From Methanobacteriota archaeon (lineage in GTDB: Archaea > Halobacteriota > Methanomicrobia > Methanomicrobiales > Methanoculleaceae), in contig JAENYE010000006.1 of the NCBI GenBank assembly GCA_016841955.1, positions 1-64,000 of the forward strand: a stretch of DNA of 64,000 nt, in the 5' to 3' direction. Below, piece by piece: positions 43,335 to 52,149 of this stretch; position 1 is the stretch's first letter, and each line of letters opens with the position of its first letter. Under the pieces are notes generated by a model, which was not told the DNA's origin, made no database searches, and saw only the letters and a program-made list of their open reading frames with translations. The position numbers and the translations under genes are program-made.

Positions 43335-44474
43335 TCATCGTTCTGCTTTCATCGTCGCGAGGACATCCTCAAGCTCCGCTACAAGGTCTTTCGCATGGTA
43401 CTTCTCTCCTCTCAACTCGCGGATCAGGCTGATATCCTCAACGAACTTCCTTTTCTTAGTGTCGGACTTGAGTTCGCTGATCAGGTCGTCGTCGACCGCG
43501 CCGCCGGACGCAAAGGAGACCATGTCGAAATCCTCTTTCGTCTCCTCCTCTATCTCCCCAAGGATCTCTTCGTCCGGGACGGCCTCTTCCGCGTCAACCT
43601 CTTCTTCCTCTTCCTCCTCGCCTTCAATCTCGATCTCGTCGAGGTCCAGTTCGTCGAGCGCGGAGAGTTCTTCACTCAGTGCGCTCATATCCGGCATATC
43701 GTCGCCTTCGGGCAGTTCCGGGATGTCTGCGGTTATCTGCGGAAGGGTGGTGCCTGCATCCCCGGCATCTCCGGCGAGATCGATGTCGGACGTGAGTTCG
43801 AGGTCTTCGAGGTCGCTCTGGTGAGTCTTGAGGATCTCCGATATGGCGTCTGCATCTTCCCCGGAGAGGAGGGAGATCTGGTTAGACTCAAACATCGTCC
43901 CGGGAACGGACGTTCCGCCATCGAGGTCGATGCCTTCGAGCGTGTCGAGGTCGAGATCCGCAAGCGAGGCAAGGGGGTCGACCGCGCCCCCGCCGGCCTT
44001 CGGCGGGGCCGGGGTTATGGGCGGATCGGGGGCCGTGCCGCCGACCGCCTGGTCGAGCATGGCATCGAGCTCCGCGAACTGGTTCTTCTTCTCACCTTCA
44101 GGGGCACGGGCGTGGGCGATCGTCCCCCGAACCGATGCCGCGAAGGTTCCGAGCATGCCGGGGAGGCTGGAGAGGTCGATCCCGGCGAAAGAGCGTCTCC
44201 GGATGAGGGGCGGTTTCTCCGTCGTTGCGCCCGGTTTTTTCGCTTCAGGAGCATCGGGCTGTTCCTTCTTCTCCTTCCGCTCCCGAAGCGCGGAGCGCAG
44301 CTTTGAGGGTTTTAATTCCGCAAGGTTGAGCGCCCCGGTGACGACGAGCGCGAGAAACCCCGCGAGCACAGTGCCTGCGACGACGACCTCGACCGGGGCG
44401 TCGACGACGATGATCAGGGAGCCTGTACCGACGGTGATCAGGAACAGAAGCGGACGACGTAGGTTTTCTCTCAC
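43335..44474 (-). CDS. Acidic two-TM archaellum-locus protein, unknown
   Basis: A 379-residue protein with two adjacent hydrophobic segments near the start (about residues 5-45: RRPLLFLITVGTGSLIIVV, VVVAGTVLAGFLALVV). A long hydrophilic region follows, rich in Asp/Glu (including a run of about eight Glu near residue 300), and then a short C-terminal helix with KFVEDISLIRELRGEKYHAKDL. I start at the GTG at 44474, because ggaggtg precedes it and flaJ ends there; an ATG at 44489 is possible. Position suggests a scaffold around the motor, comparable to ArlX or ArlC/D, but I do not recognise the family. Confidence 0.65.
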   Translation of the reverse strand: MRENLRRPLLFLITVGTGSLIIVVDAPVEVVVAGTVLAGFLALVVTGALNLAELKPSKLRSALRERKEKKEQPDAPEAKKPGATTEKPPLIRRRSFAGIDLSSLPGMLGTFAASVRGTIAHARAPEGEKKNQFAELDAMLDQAVGGTAPDPPITPAPPKAGGGAVDPLASLADLDLDTLEGIDLDGGTSVPGTMFESNQISLLSGEDADAISEILKTHQSDLEDLELTSDIDLAGDAGDAGTTLPQITADIPELPEGDDMPDMSALSEELSALDELDLDEIEIEGEEEEEEEVDAEEAVPDEEILGEIEEETKEDFDMVSFASGGAVDDDLISELKSDTKKRKFVEDISLIRELRGEKYHAKDLVAELEDVLATMKAER

Positions 44475-44475
44475 A

Positions 44476-46074
44476 TCACACCTCCACAAATGCTGGAATC
44501 GTAAAGAATGCGCTCACGGCGATCGGTGCAATGATGTAGGTGATGCCGGTGACCACACAGAGCAGGCTTGCGAAGAAGTAGTACAGGTATCGGTCGCCGC
44601 CCATGACAATCTTTCCTGCAAGCATATTTGCAATGGTCAGCATTAAGAGGATCGTCACCACGTAGGTGCGCATGATGTCTTCGGGGAAGTTTACGAAGAT
44701 GTTCAAGGACGTTGCCATCGAACCGCCGAGCGAGGACGTTCCTCCCGTGAGTGCTGCCGAGGTCTCTGCAAAGTGGTCCATCACCTCCGTCACCGCACGG
44801 GACATGGTGAGGAGGATCTCGAAGAGGAATACGAAGATGCCGATCATCGCACCGTGCATCGGCACAAGCAGGACGACAAACCCCTTCACCATCATGTCGC
44901 GCTTCCTCCTGAGCAGCACCTGCTCGAGCATCGACGAGCCGACGATCTTCCCGATCTCGTCGGGAGACCCGCCGAGGGCCACCGCGTCCCGGAAGATGTT
45001 CATGTACTTGTAGATCAGGTAACTGCCGGTCTCCCCGATGAACTTCCTCCAGCTCCCGGCCTCGTCGAGTCCGAGGTTCAGCTTCGACGAGACCGAGTTG
45101 ATGAACGGCTCCAGGTGGACCAGCGACTTCCGGTCCACCTCCTGGAGCGCATCGCCGGTGGTGATCCCTTTCCCGCCCATGATCGACCCGAGGCTCCGGA
45201 TGAACGTGGAGAAGTCGTTGTCCCGGTTGACGACGTTGGCGTCGTCGATGTAGCCGATGACCCCGAGCGGCATCAGGAGCAGGCCGGCGAGCATGAAGAT
45301 GATACCGGCGTTGGCGCCGACGAGGATGAGCAACAGTGCGATCATGGCGGTGACCAGCACGACCGGGCGTTCCAGTCTCCTGATGATGCCCTGCTCCTTC
45401 GAGCAGGCCCCGGGGAGCCCGTGCGTGCGGGGGTCGTCGGGGACGGCCCGGTACATGATCACGAGGCCGAAGACCGATATTGCGAGGATGATCATGTAGG
45501 AGGAGTTCAGCGCCGATTCGATCCCTTCGGGGGCGTAGATTGCCACCGATATCATGATGATGATCGCGACGAGCGCCCCGGAAAGGAGCATCGCGATGTA
45601 GGCGTCGCCCCACTTCTTCAGGAGTTCGATCCCCTGCTCGAACGAGTTCCGGTAGATGCTCCGGATGCTCGAGAGTTCCGTGCCGATGAAGTCGTCGTCC
45701 GGGACGCCGGAGTCGATGGAGTTTGCGTAGCGGTTGAGCATGTTCCGGAGAGTTTCGTTCCTGCACCGCTCCGCGACCGCCCGGAGCCCCCCGGCATAAC
45801 TCTGGCCCCACCCGGCGACCAGACGCTGCACCTTCGCGATGTAGCGCGACGGGATGTACTCGAACCGCTCGGAGGTGTACTGGAAGATCTCGGGCCGTGT
45901 CACGGCTGCCGTGGTGATCGCGGCCATGTAGGTGTACATGAGGAGCAGATCCTGCTCCATCTTCTTGTTCTCGAGGATGGAGGACCGGAGTTCGTCGAGG
46001 TGCGCAGCCTGCTCCTCAAACGGTATCTTCCCCTGGTTTGCTGTCCGCAGCCGCTCGGTCACACCCTCAAACAC
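44476..46074 (-). CDS. flaJ: Archaellum membrane platform protein FlaJ (ArlJ)
   Basis: A 532-residue polytopic protein of the type IV pilus/archaellum platform family. Two cytoplasmic domains, each ending in a T2SF-like helical bundle (LERPVVLVTAMIALLLILV region and VLLRRKRDMMVKGFVVLLVPMHG), are separated by membrane helices; about nine hydrophobic segments in all. It anchors the FlaI ATPase and drives filament assembly and rotation. It uses a GTG start at 46074 with a gaggtgt ribosome-binding site overlapping the flaI stop. Confidence 0.93.
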   Translation of the reverse strand: MFEGVTERLRTANQGKIPFEEQAAHLDELRSSILENKKMEQDLLLMYTYMAAITTAAVTRPEIFQYTSERFEYIPSRYIAKVQRLVAGWGQSYAGGLRAVAERCRNETLRNMLNRYANSIDSGVPDDDFIGTELSSIRSIYRNSFEQGIELLKKWGDAYIAMLLSGALVAIIIMISVAIYAPEGIESALNSSYMIILAISVFGLVIMYRAVPDDPRTHGLPGACSKEQGIIRRLERPVVLVTAMIALLLILVGANAGIIFMLAGLLLMPLGVIGYIDDANVVNRDNDFSTFIRSLGSIMGGKGITTGDALQEVDRKSLVHLEPFINSVSSKLNLGLDEAGSWRKFIGETGSYLIYKYMNIFRDAVALGGSPDEIGKIVGSSMLEQVLLRRKRDMMVKGFVVLLVPMHGAMIGIFVFLFEILLTMSRAVTEVMDHFAETSAALTGGTSSLGGSMATSLNIFVNFPEDIMRTYVVTILLMLTIANMLAGKIVMGGDRYLYYFFASLLCVVTGITYIIAPIAVSAFFTIPAFVEV

Positions 46075-46075
46075 G

Positions 46076-47929
46076 TCACACCTCGATGGTGAGCAGTCCC
46101 TGCTTCTTGATCTTCGTGGTCATATGGAAGAGGTCCCAGAACTGGGTGTACCCTGCCTTATGGAGCCGTTCAAGAATTTTGGCGCGTTTATCGACTTCGT
46201 CGTAGATGTCGGCCCGCCGGTTCTCGGGGATGCCGAGCATCGTTGCGATCTTGTTCTCGAGGAGGTAACTGCTCCCTTTCCCGGTGAAGGTGAAGGTGTC
46301 GGTCGCAGGGTCCCAGACGAACGCTGCCATGAAGGAGAACCCCTGGGTCTCGGGGTCGTAGCCGACGAGCTCGTTGACGCTGAGCATCCGCCGTACTGTC
46401 CCCCCCTGGGGAAGTTTCACGGCGCTCTGGATAATAACTAGGTTGAGGTTGTCGACGTAGGTCTTCGGGATGCTGATCGGGTCTCCGCAGAGACGCTGGA
46501 TCAGTTTCTCGACGGACGCGGCGTGAAAGGTGCTCATCACCGGGTGGCCGGTCTGCATCGCGGAGAAGGCGACGGACCCTTCCACACCACGGATCTCACC
46601 GACCAGGATCTGGTTTGGGCGCTGACGGAGGGCGGCTTTCAGGAGGTCGAACATCGTGATCTCCGAGCCTTCGCCCTCGCCCTTCCCCTTGGCTTTCGCG
46701 ACCTCACGGGTCCAGTTCCTGTGGGGGACCGTCAGCTCCGGGGTATCCTCGATGGTGACGATCTTGTTCTCGGGCGAGAGGAAGGTCGTCAGCGCGTTTA
46801 AGGTCGTCGTCTTGCCGCTTGCCGTCTCGCCGGAGACGAACATCGACATCCCGTACTCGAGGCAGATCCAGAGATAGGCGGCCATCATGTAGTTGCATGC
46901 TCCGCTCTCGATAACCTGCAGGATGCTCAGGGGGACCTCGTTTACCTTACGGATGGTGAAGTTGCTCCCGTGCTTGCTGATCTCGGTCCCGTAGACGATG
47001 TTGATACGCGAGCCGTCGGGGAGGGTTGCGTCCACGATGGGGCTTCTGTAGGTCAGCGGCCGTTTGATCCGCTCGGCGAGCTTGATGACGAAGGTGTCGA
47101 GCTCCTTTGAGTCCCGGAACCCGACGACCGATTTGAGTCCCTTGAAGATCTTGTGCTCGATGAAGATCGGTCCGACGCCGTCGCAGGTGATATCCTCGAT
47201 ATACTGGTCGGAGAGGAACGGTTTGAGGGTCCCCATCTCGATCTTGTCGCGGATTATCATATACTCGAGTGCCTTGTACTCCTGTTGCGAGAGGATGATC
47301 CGCCCGTCGGCGAGCGTGGGGTGCCCTGACGCCAGTGGTTTTGCCGGCGCACCGATCTCCGAGGTGAGGAACGTTTTGATCCGGAGTTTGAGGTCTTTTG
47401 ACGTCCCGCCGGCGAGCAGGGACTCGTCGATCACCTCGCCCGGCCGCTGGATGTATACCAGCTGCCGGATGAAATTCTTCAGCACCTCGATACGCGCCTG
47501 CTCGGTCACCGGCTCCTCGTCGAGAGCATCGATCATATCGATCAGTTTCTCCTCTACCGTCGGGAGGATCTCTTTGACGGAATGGAGGAACGACGGCTCG
47601 ATCGGGATGTACCAGTTCCGGACATCGTTTTGGTCCGGGAAGATGTGGATGAACGTCGTCTCGTTCACCGGGTAGATGATGTTCGGGTTCTCCATCGATT
47701 TCAAGTCCCGCTTCAGCTCCGAGAGGAAGAGCGGGATGCCGACGGTGTTGACCGGCAGGATGTGGAGGTACTCGAGGAGGTGAGGGCTCGCTTTGACGTA
47801 GTCCCGGGCGTTTGCCGGGAGCATACGGTAGAGGGCACAGGACTCTACGTTGTTGTAGCAGTCGTTTCCCTCGTCGATGAGCTCGGGCTCGAAGGGGAGG
47901 GTCACCGTTGCTTCCAGCGCCGATCCCAT
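46076..47929 (-). CDS. flaI: Archaellum motor ATPase FlaI (ArlI)
   Basis: A 617-residue secretion/rotation ATPase of the PilT/GspE superfamily. The N-terminal domain (about 1-210) is the FlaI-specific three-helix bundle and beta domain. The catalytic part has Walker A SGETASGKTT (366-375), Asp box IEDTPEL, Walker B QILVGEIRG and the His box TGHPVMSTFHA. It powers archaellin assembly and rotation. The start at 47929 follows flaH by five bases; the frame extends upstream only as a shadow of flaH. Overlap with flaJ is minimal. Confidence 0.94.
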   Translation of the reverse strand: MGSALEATVTLPFEPELIDEGNDCYNNVESCALYRMLPANARDYVKASPHLLEYLHILPVNTVGIPLFLSELKRDLKSMENPNIIYPVNETTFIHIFPDQNDVRNWYIPIEPSFLHSVKEILPTVEEKLIDMIDALDEEPVTEQARIEVLKNFIRQLVYIQRPGEVIDESLLAGGTSKDLKLRIKTFLTSEIGAPAKPLASGHPTLADGRIILSQQEYKALEYMIIRDKIEMGTLKPFLSDQYIEDITCDGVGPIFIEHKIFKGLKSVVGFRDSKELDTFVIKLAERIKRPLTYRSPIVDATLPDGSRINIVYGTEISKHGSNFTIRKVNEVPLSILQVIESGACNYMMAAYLWICLEYGMSMFVSGETASGKTTTLNALTTFLSPENKIVTIEDTPELTVPHRNWTREVAKAKGKGEGEGSEITMFDLLKAALRQRPNQILVGEIRGVEGSVAFSAMQTGHPVMSTFHAASVEKLIQRLCGDPISIPKTYVDNLNLVIIQSAVKLPQGGTVRRMLSVNELVGYDPETQGFSFMAAFVWDPATDTFTFTGKGSSYLLENKIATMLGIPENRRADIYDEVDKRAKILERLHKAGYTQFWDLFHMTTKIKKQGLLTIEV

Positions 47930-47934
47930 TGCTC

Positions 47935-48684
47935 TCACACCTTCGCGACCGAGATCGGGATGATCTTGATGCCGTACCCGGGGTGGACCTCGAAACTGAT
48001 GATGTTTCCAGTGGTCTTTCGTGCGCCGCGGACCTTGACGACCTCGAGCATCATGACGTACTTGCCGCCGACGAGCGCCTTCTTCATGAAGAGATGGGCG
48101 TCGCAGATCGAGCGGATCCGGACAAGGGAGTCCTCGACGAATGCGTAGGTGTGGAGGGTCACGAGGATGGTCTTGCCGTGGTCGACGAGGTTCTTGCAGT
48201 TCGTGAAGAACGTGAGGACCGTGTCCTGCTTGGCGTACTCGGTGAAGAGGGTGAGCGAGTCGATGACGATCACGTCTGCTCTGCTCTGCTCCATGTAGTG
48301 GATCATCCGCTCGAGCGTTCCCTGCATCTTCTCCTTTGTCCACTCAAACCCCACCACATGCATGGGAAAGACCCGGAGGTAACCCCAGGCGAAGTAGTTG
48401 GAGATATCGAGGCTCATCGACTCCATCTGGGAGAGGAAACTCTTGCTCGTGTTCTCGGTCGAGAAGAGGTCAACGTTGAACCCCTGCTTCAGGGCACCCC
48501 AGACGATCTGCTGGGTGAGCACGCTCTTTCCTGTGTCGTTCTCACCCTCGATGAGGGTGAGCGACGAGAGCGGGAGGCCGTCGGCGATCTTCTTGTCGAG
48601 CTCGGAGTTCCCGGTCGAGAGGATCGTCCGATCGGGCATATCGAGAATACTGCTGTCTGCGTCTTCGCTCGTGGCCATTCTCAT
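47935..48684 (-). CDS. flaH: Archaellum ATP-binding protein FlaH (ArlH)
   Basis: A 249-residue RecA/KaiC-like protein with Walker A EGENDTGKSVL (about 46-56) and Walker B VIVIDSLTLF. It binds ATP but is usually not an active ATPase; it forms a ring at the FlaI base and controls the motor complex. Its ATG directly abuts the flaF stop, with caggtga as ribosome-binding site. Confidence 0.93.
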   Translation of the reverse strand: MRMATSEDADSSILDMPDRTILSTGNSELDKKIADGLPLSSLTLIEGENDTGKSVLTQQIVWGALKQGFNVDLFSTENTSKSFLSQMESMSLDISNYFAWGYLRVFPMHVVGFEWTKEKMQGTLERMIHYMEQSRADVIVIDSLTLFTEYAKQDTVLTFFTNCKNLVDHGKTILVTLHTYAFVEDSLVRIRSICDAHLFMKKALVGGKYVMMLEVVKVRGARKTTGNIISFEVHPGYGIKIIPISVAKV

Positions 48685-49158
48685 TCACCTGGGTATGTAT
48701 GCTGAGCTGGACACCCCGTTTGGGGTGACGATCTGGACCCATGTGGGGTTGATTTCTTCCTGGTACGTGACGGAGAGGTTAAGGGTCTCGCCAGGGTCGA
48801 GCTCGCCGGGGTGGACCTCGTCCGGGGCTATGCTCACCCTGTCCCAGTGGTTCACGCCGTCCTTATAGGGGATGTAGACCGGAACGCCCCCACTCTGGAG
48901 GTAGACGTCGATGGACGAGATCTCGACGACCGGCTCGCTCCCGGTGTTCATCACCTCGACGTAGAGGGTTGGGTCGGCAATTGTCGTGTTCTGGATTTCT
49001 ATCGCCGTCCGCATCTTGGCCTCCTGGTAGGTGGCGAGGTTGCTCTGCGCTTCGACCATCACCTCCGTGGTGGCGAGGGTGCCGCCGATCAGGACATAGG
49101 CGGTGGCGACCAGGAGAAGGATGCCGACTCCGGATGCGACGAGGGGTCCCGCACTCAT
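48685..49158 (-). CDS. flaF: Archaellum stator protein FlaF (ArlF)
   Basis: A 157-residue protein with one N-terminal membrane helix (about 5-30, GPLVASGVGILLLVATAYVL), a linker of coiled-coil character (VMVEAQSNLATYQEAKMRTAIEI), and a beta-sandwich domain (YVEVMNTGSEPVVEISSIDVY). This is the layout of the FlaF/FlaG stator proteins that bind the S-layer. Assignment as F rather than G rests on N-terminal similarity and is less sure than the family. Confidence 0.75.
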   Translation of the reverse strand: MSAGPLVASGVGILLLVATAYVLIGGTLATTEVMVEAQSNLATYQEAKMRTAIEIQNTTIADPTLYVEVMNTGSEPVVEISSIDVYLQSGGVPVYIPYKDGVNHWDRVSIAPDEVHPGELDPGETLNLSVTYQEEINPTWVQIVTPNGVSSSAYIPR

Positions 49159-49160
49159 GG

Positions 49161-49655
49161 CTAATCACTCGCGGTGAAGGTGGTCGACCGTGAGAGCCCT
49201 GTAGGGAGGACGAACTGGAAGTAGACGATTCCCTCCTTGGCGGGGATCTTTGTGGTCTGTGCCTCGATGTAGAGGGTCTCGCCGGGGTCCCAGTAGTTGT
49301 TGGCGTCCTCGAGGATCTCGTAGGTCCAGGTTCCGTCGGCGAGCACCGCCGCCAGCGTTAACCGGATGAAATCGCCCTGGCCCCCGAGGAAGACATCGGC
49401 CTTCTGTACGTCGGCATCGGCGATCCTGCCGGCGCCGATGTTCTTCAGCCAGATCCGGGCGGTTTCGTTCCCGGCGCTGGCGTATGTCGTGACGATCTTC
49501 ACGTCCGTGCTCAACCGTTCGTCCACCTTGTGGGAGGACGACGAAATCGTACCCGAGAGCGTGTAGATCACTGGAAATACTGCGTTAATGAGGACGCCGG
49601 CCGATATGATGGCGGCGATAAGGAACATCGCTGTGGTGAAGGTTTCGCTCGACAT
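49161..49655 (-). CDS. flaG: Archaellum stator protein FlaG (ArlG)
   Basis: A 164-residue protein starting MSSETFTTAMFLIAAIISAG, matching the hydrophobic start of FlaG, then a beta domain (STDVKIVTTYASAGNETARIW, IVYFQFVLPTGLSR). FlaG forms filaments capped by FlaF and anchors the stator in the periplasm. It ends two bases before flaF. F and G could be swapped, but the pair is certain. Confidence 0.75.
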   Translation of the reverse strand: MSSETFTTAMFLIAAIISAGVLINAVFPVIYTLSGTISSSSHKVDERLSTDVKIVTTYASAGNETARIWLKNIGAGRIADADVQKADVFLGGQGDFIRLTLAAVLADGTWTYEILEDANNYWDPGETLYIEAQTTKIPAKEGIVYFQFVLPTGLSRSTTFTASD

Positions 49656-49658
49656 TCA

Positions 49659-50477
49659 TCATATCCTGTCCAGCAACTCGATCCAGGTATCACCGGCGTC
49701 CCGCTCCTGTGAAGATGTCGTGTCTGCATTGCGGTCCTCGGGGCGACGGGGGGCGAGCATCAGCACCTCGATCATGTCCCGGTCAAGCGTCGCGTCGTCG
49801 GGGTCGAGGATCCGGTTTAGGACGTAGAGTTCGGAGACGAACTCGTTTGGGCCGATATCCCGGAAGTCGCCCGTAGTCTCGGGGGCCATCCGCATGATGT
49901 CGTGAATCTGGTCGGAGACCTCCTCATTGATGTAGCCCATGGACTGGTAGGCGTCGATCATGATCGCTATATGCTCGTGTCCATACTTCCTGCATCCCTG
50001 GTGCACCCACTCAAAGAGCCGGTGGACTTTCTGCAGTTTGAGTTTTCCTGCAGGTTTTGCCTGCATGATAGGGAGTGCGTCGCTAGGGGAGAACTGAGCG
50101 CCCGGGGAGAGCTGAGCCGTTGCGAGGTCGGCCGGGAAGAGCCCGGTGTCCATGTTGAGGCTCTCCTGGCCCGAATTTTTCGGCTGACTGCTCATACTGG
50201 CGGATGCACCGTCCCGCTCGGGCTCCTCATTGTTCTCATCCTTACCCACCTCGGCAAGGTCCGGCGGCTCGAACCTGTTCCCTGCGTAGGATGCGGCGGC
50301 GCTGGTGAACGGGTTGTCCAGCTCGTTCATCCGCTCCCGGAGATCGATGAGCAGCCGCTTGATCGAGGTCTTGACAAAGTCCAGCTCCTTCTCGAGAGTC
50401 TCGAGACGGACCTCCGGGTCCTCGGAGGACGCGCCGGAGAGTATTTTATCGATTTGAGCCTGGTCTACCCCCACCAT
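49659..50477 (-). CDS. flaD: Archaellum cytoplasmic ring protein FlaD/E-like (ArlD/E)
   Basis: A 272-residue protein with an N-terminal coiled coil (about 15-50, DPEVRLETLEKELDFVKTSI), an acidic Ser/Pro-rich linker (about 65-140), and a C-terminal FlaD/E domain (KLQKVHRLFEWVHQGCRKYG then LYVLNRILDPDDATLDRDMI). It forms part of the cytoplasmic collar around the motor in euryarchaea and may link to CheF. The ATG at 50477 is preferred over 50495, because a TATA-like box lies about 25-30 bases upstream. First gene of the archaellum operon. Confidence 0.85.
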   Translation of the reverse strand: MVGVDQAQIDKILSGASSEDPEVRLETLEKELDFVKTSIKRLLIDLRERMNELDNPFTSAAASYAGNRFEPPDLAEVGKDENNEEPERDGASASMSSQPKNSGQESLNMDTGLFPADLATAQLSPGAQFSPSDALPIMQAKPAGKLKLQKVHRLFEWVHQGCRKYGHEHIAIMIDAYQSMGYINEEVSDQIHDIMRMAPETTGDFRDIGPNEFVSELYVLNRILDPDDATLDRDMIEVLMLAPRRPEDRNADTTSSQERDAGDTWIELLDRI

Positions 50478-50501
50478 AATATTTGAATATATCATTGTTA
50501 T

Positions 50502-50515
50502 AGTTAATAAATATT
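50502..50515 (-). promoter_or_regulatory. TATA box of the archaellum operon
   Basis: The minus strand reads atatttattaac, centred roughly 30 bases before the ATG at 50477. The rest of the 50516-50793 gap has an inverted G/C-rich stretch near 50680-50720 but no gene I can support. Confidence 0.45.
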
Positions 50516-50793
50516 ATTCATGTAGATATTGATTCTCTGGTCGCTTTAACGCCTTCTGAAGGTTGTGTCGAAGCAATTTCGTTGAACGGTCCTCGGGGTT
50601 GGCGATGGTCCGATCGAATTCGCGGCGGAGTTGCCGGGGCAGCGGTGGGTCCGGCCTGTAGAAAAAGGGTTCTCTCAACCCTCCGCGGCCTCGGGTCGGG
50701 AGGGGGGTGTTCCTCTCCGGCAAATGTGTTCTGAGGCGACCTCATTGTCCGATTGGGATATTTAGACCCTTTTATCGATTGTGTAAATCCCAC

Positions 50794-51984
50794 CTATAAA
50801 ATCTGGGCGTACACGCTCATGATCCTCTTTGCAACATTCTCCCACGTATACCGTTCCGCATATCGGAGGATAGCCTCCCGGTCCCACTCTCTGTCCAGCG
50901 CCATCAGGATCTTCTCACCCAGATCCCCGGGGTCAGCGGGCTCGACTACCAGGCCGTACCTGTCGGATTTGATGACCTCCGGCACTCCGCCGACCCTTGT
51001 CCCCACGAAGGGCTTCCCGCAGCCGAGGGCCTCGAACATGACTGTCGGGTTGCCCTCGTTGAGACTCGGCAGGACAAAGAGGTCGCAGGCGTTCATCCAG
51101 AGAGGTATCTCGTCGTGCGGCTTCCCACCGGCGAGCACGACGTAGTCCTCAAGCCCGAGCGAGCGAACCTGCCGTTCAAGAGCAGGACGGAGTTTCCCGG
51201 CACCGACGATCACGCACAGTATGTCTCTTCTTTCCCGAACGATCTTCTGGACGGCTTCGACAAGATGCGTCTGGCCCTTGACAGGCTCCAGGTTTCCCAC
51301 CGTGAGGATGATCTTCTTGTCCTGAGGAAGGTTAAGCGCCCTTCTGCACTCTGAAGAGTCACGGGGATGGAAGAGGTCGTTCCTGAACCCGTTTGGTATG
51401 ACCGTGACCGGTGTTGCGACTTCCAGTTTTTGGATGCACGCGAAATTGCTCTGACTGACGGTGATAATATGGTCAGCAGTGTTGAGCACGTATCCGATCT
51501 TCTCCCGCCATTCATCGTCTTTGAAGGGAAGGGAGTAAATATCGTAGCCGTGCGCGGTGACCACGAAGGGGACGCTGTACTCTTCCTTGAGGCGGGCACC
51601 GACGTAGCCGGCGGACCAGGCGAAGTGGGCGTGGATTAGGTCGAATTTAGTCCCGTATTTCTGGATCAGGGATTTGACATGAGAATAATGCCTCTTGCCC
51701 AGTTTTTTGTAGTTTCGATCTGTGGGAATATACCAGATGGGAATTGGATATACATGCGTATTCTCTGGGATACGGGTTCGGTCTATTTTATATGCAGAGA
51801 AAAAACGTTCGAGTTGCGGAATCGGGAGATAGTTTCCTGCCTCAGCAAACGGATTCGTCCTTACAAAGACGTTTACCGATGAAAAACCGGGAGCAAGTAT
51901 GTCGATCGGATCCTTCTGGAAACTATTGTACGAATGGCAGATCACGGCTAGATTTACATTATCTGTCCCGCTTTCTAAGGACAT
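50794..51984 (-). CDS. GT4-family glycosyltransferase
   Basis: A 396-residue two-domain (GT-B) enzyme. The acceptor domain (about 1-190) has LIHAHFAWSAGYVGARL and VVTAHGYDIYSLP; the donor domain has VIPNGFRNDLF, ILTVGNLEPVKG and the signature FVLPSLNEGNPTVMFEALGCGKP with the nucleotide-sugar-binding Glu. It would transfer a sugar in glycan assembly, probably on lipid-linked oligosaccharide for archaellin or S-layer. The start at 51984 precedes the conserved region; upstream codons belong to a gene fragment. The AT content is higher than in neighbours, especially toward 51700-52000. Confidence 0.85.
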   Translation of the reverse strand: MSLESGTDNVNLAVICHSYNSFQKDPIDILAPGFSSVNVFVRTNPFAEAGNYLPIPQLERFFSAYKIDRTRIPENTHVYPIPIWYIPTDRNYKKLGKRHYSHVKSLIQKYGTKFDLIHAHFAWSAGYVGARLKEEYSVPFVVTAHGYDIYSLPFKDDEWREKIGYVLNTADHIITVSQSNFACIQKLEVATPVTVIPNGFRNDLFHPRDSSECRRALNLPQDKKIILTVGNLEPVKGQTHLVEAVQKIVRERRDILCVIVGAGKLRPALERQVRSLGLEDYVVLAGGKPHDEIPLWMNACDLFVLPSLNEGNPTVMFEALGCGKPFVGTRVGGVPEVIKSDRYGLVVEPADPGDLGEKILMALDREWDREAILRYAERYTWENVAKRIMSVYAQIL

Positions 51985-52149
51985 GGTGTTGCGACGCTCC
52001 TCAATACGACCGTTTCCCCGATCCCCAGATACGCAATCCTCTCTCCGCCCGCGAACGGGTTTTTCCCGTCTATGATCACCGGCGGGGCCATGAACCTCTT
52101 CACTGTCTTTATAGTCGTCGAATCGGCCATGTTGCCCCCGATATGACAT
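51985..52149 (-). pseudogene. C-terminal fragment of a nucleotide-sugar dehydrogenase
   Basis: About 50 codons on the minus strand (frame open 51975-52169) read TIKTVKRFMAPPVIIDGKNP and AYLGIG, matching the last residues of UDP-sugar dehydrogenases (PVIIDG...Y.GIG). No catalytic Cys or Rossmann part precedes it, because the DUF354 gene occupies the upstream DNA. It is therefore a remnant left by gene replacement. Confidence 0.6.

Noticed and set aside
44773-46092. Long plus-strand open frame opposite flaJ
   Set aside because: Composition is His/Asp/Arg-rich and patternless; flaJ on the other strand is clearly the real gene.
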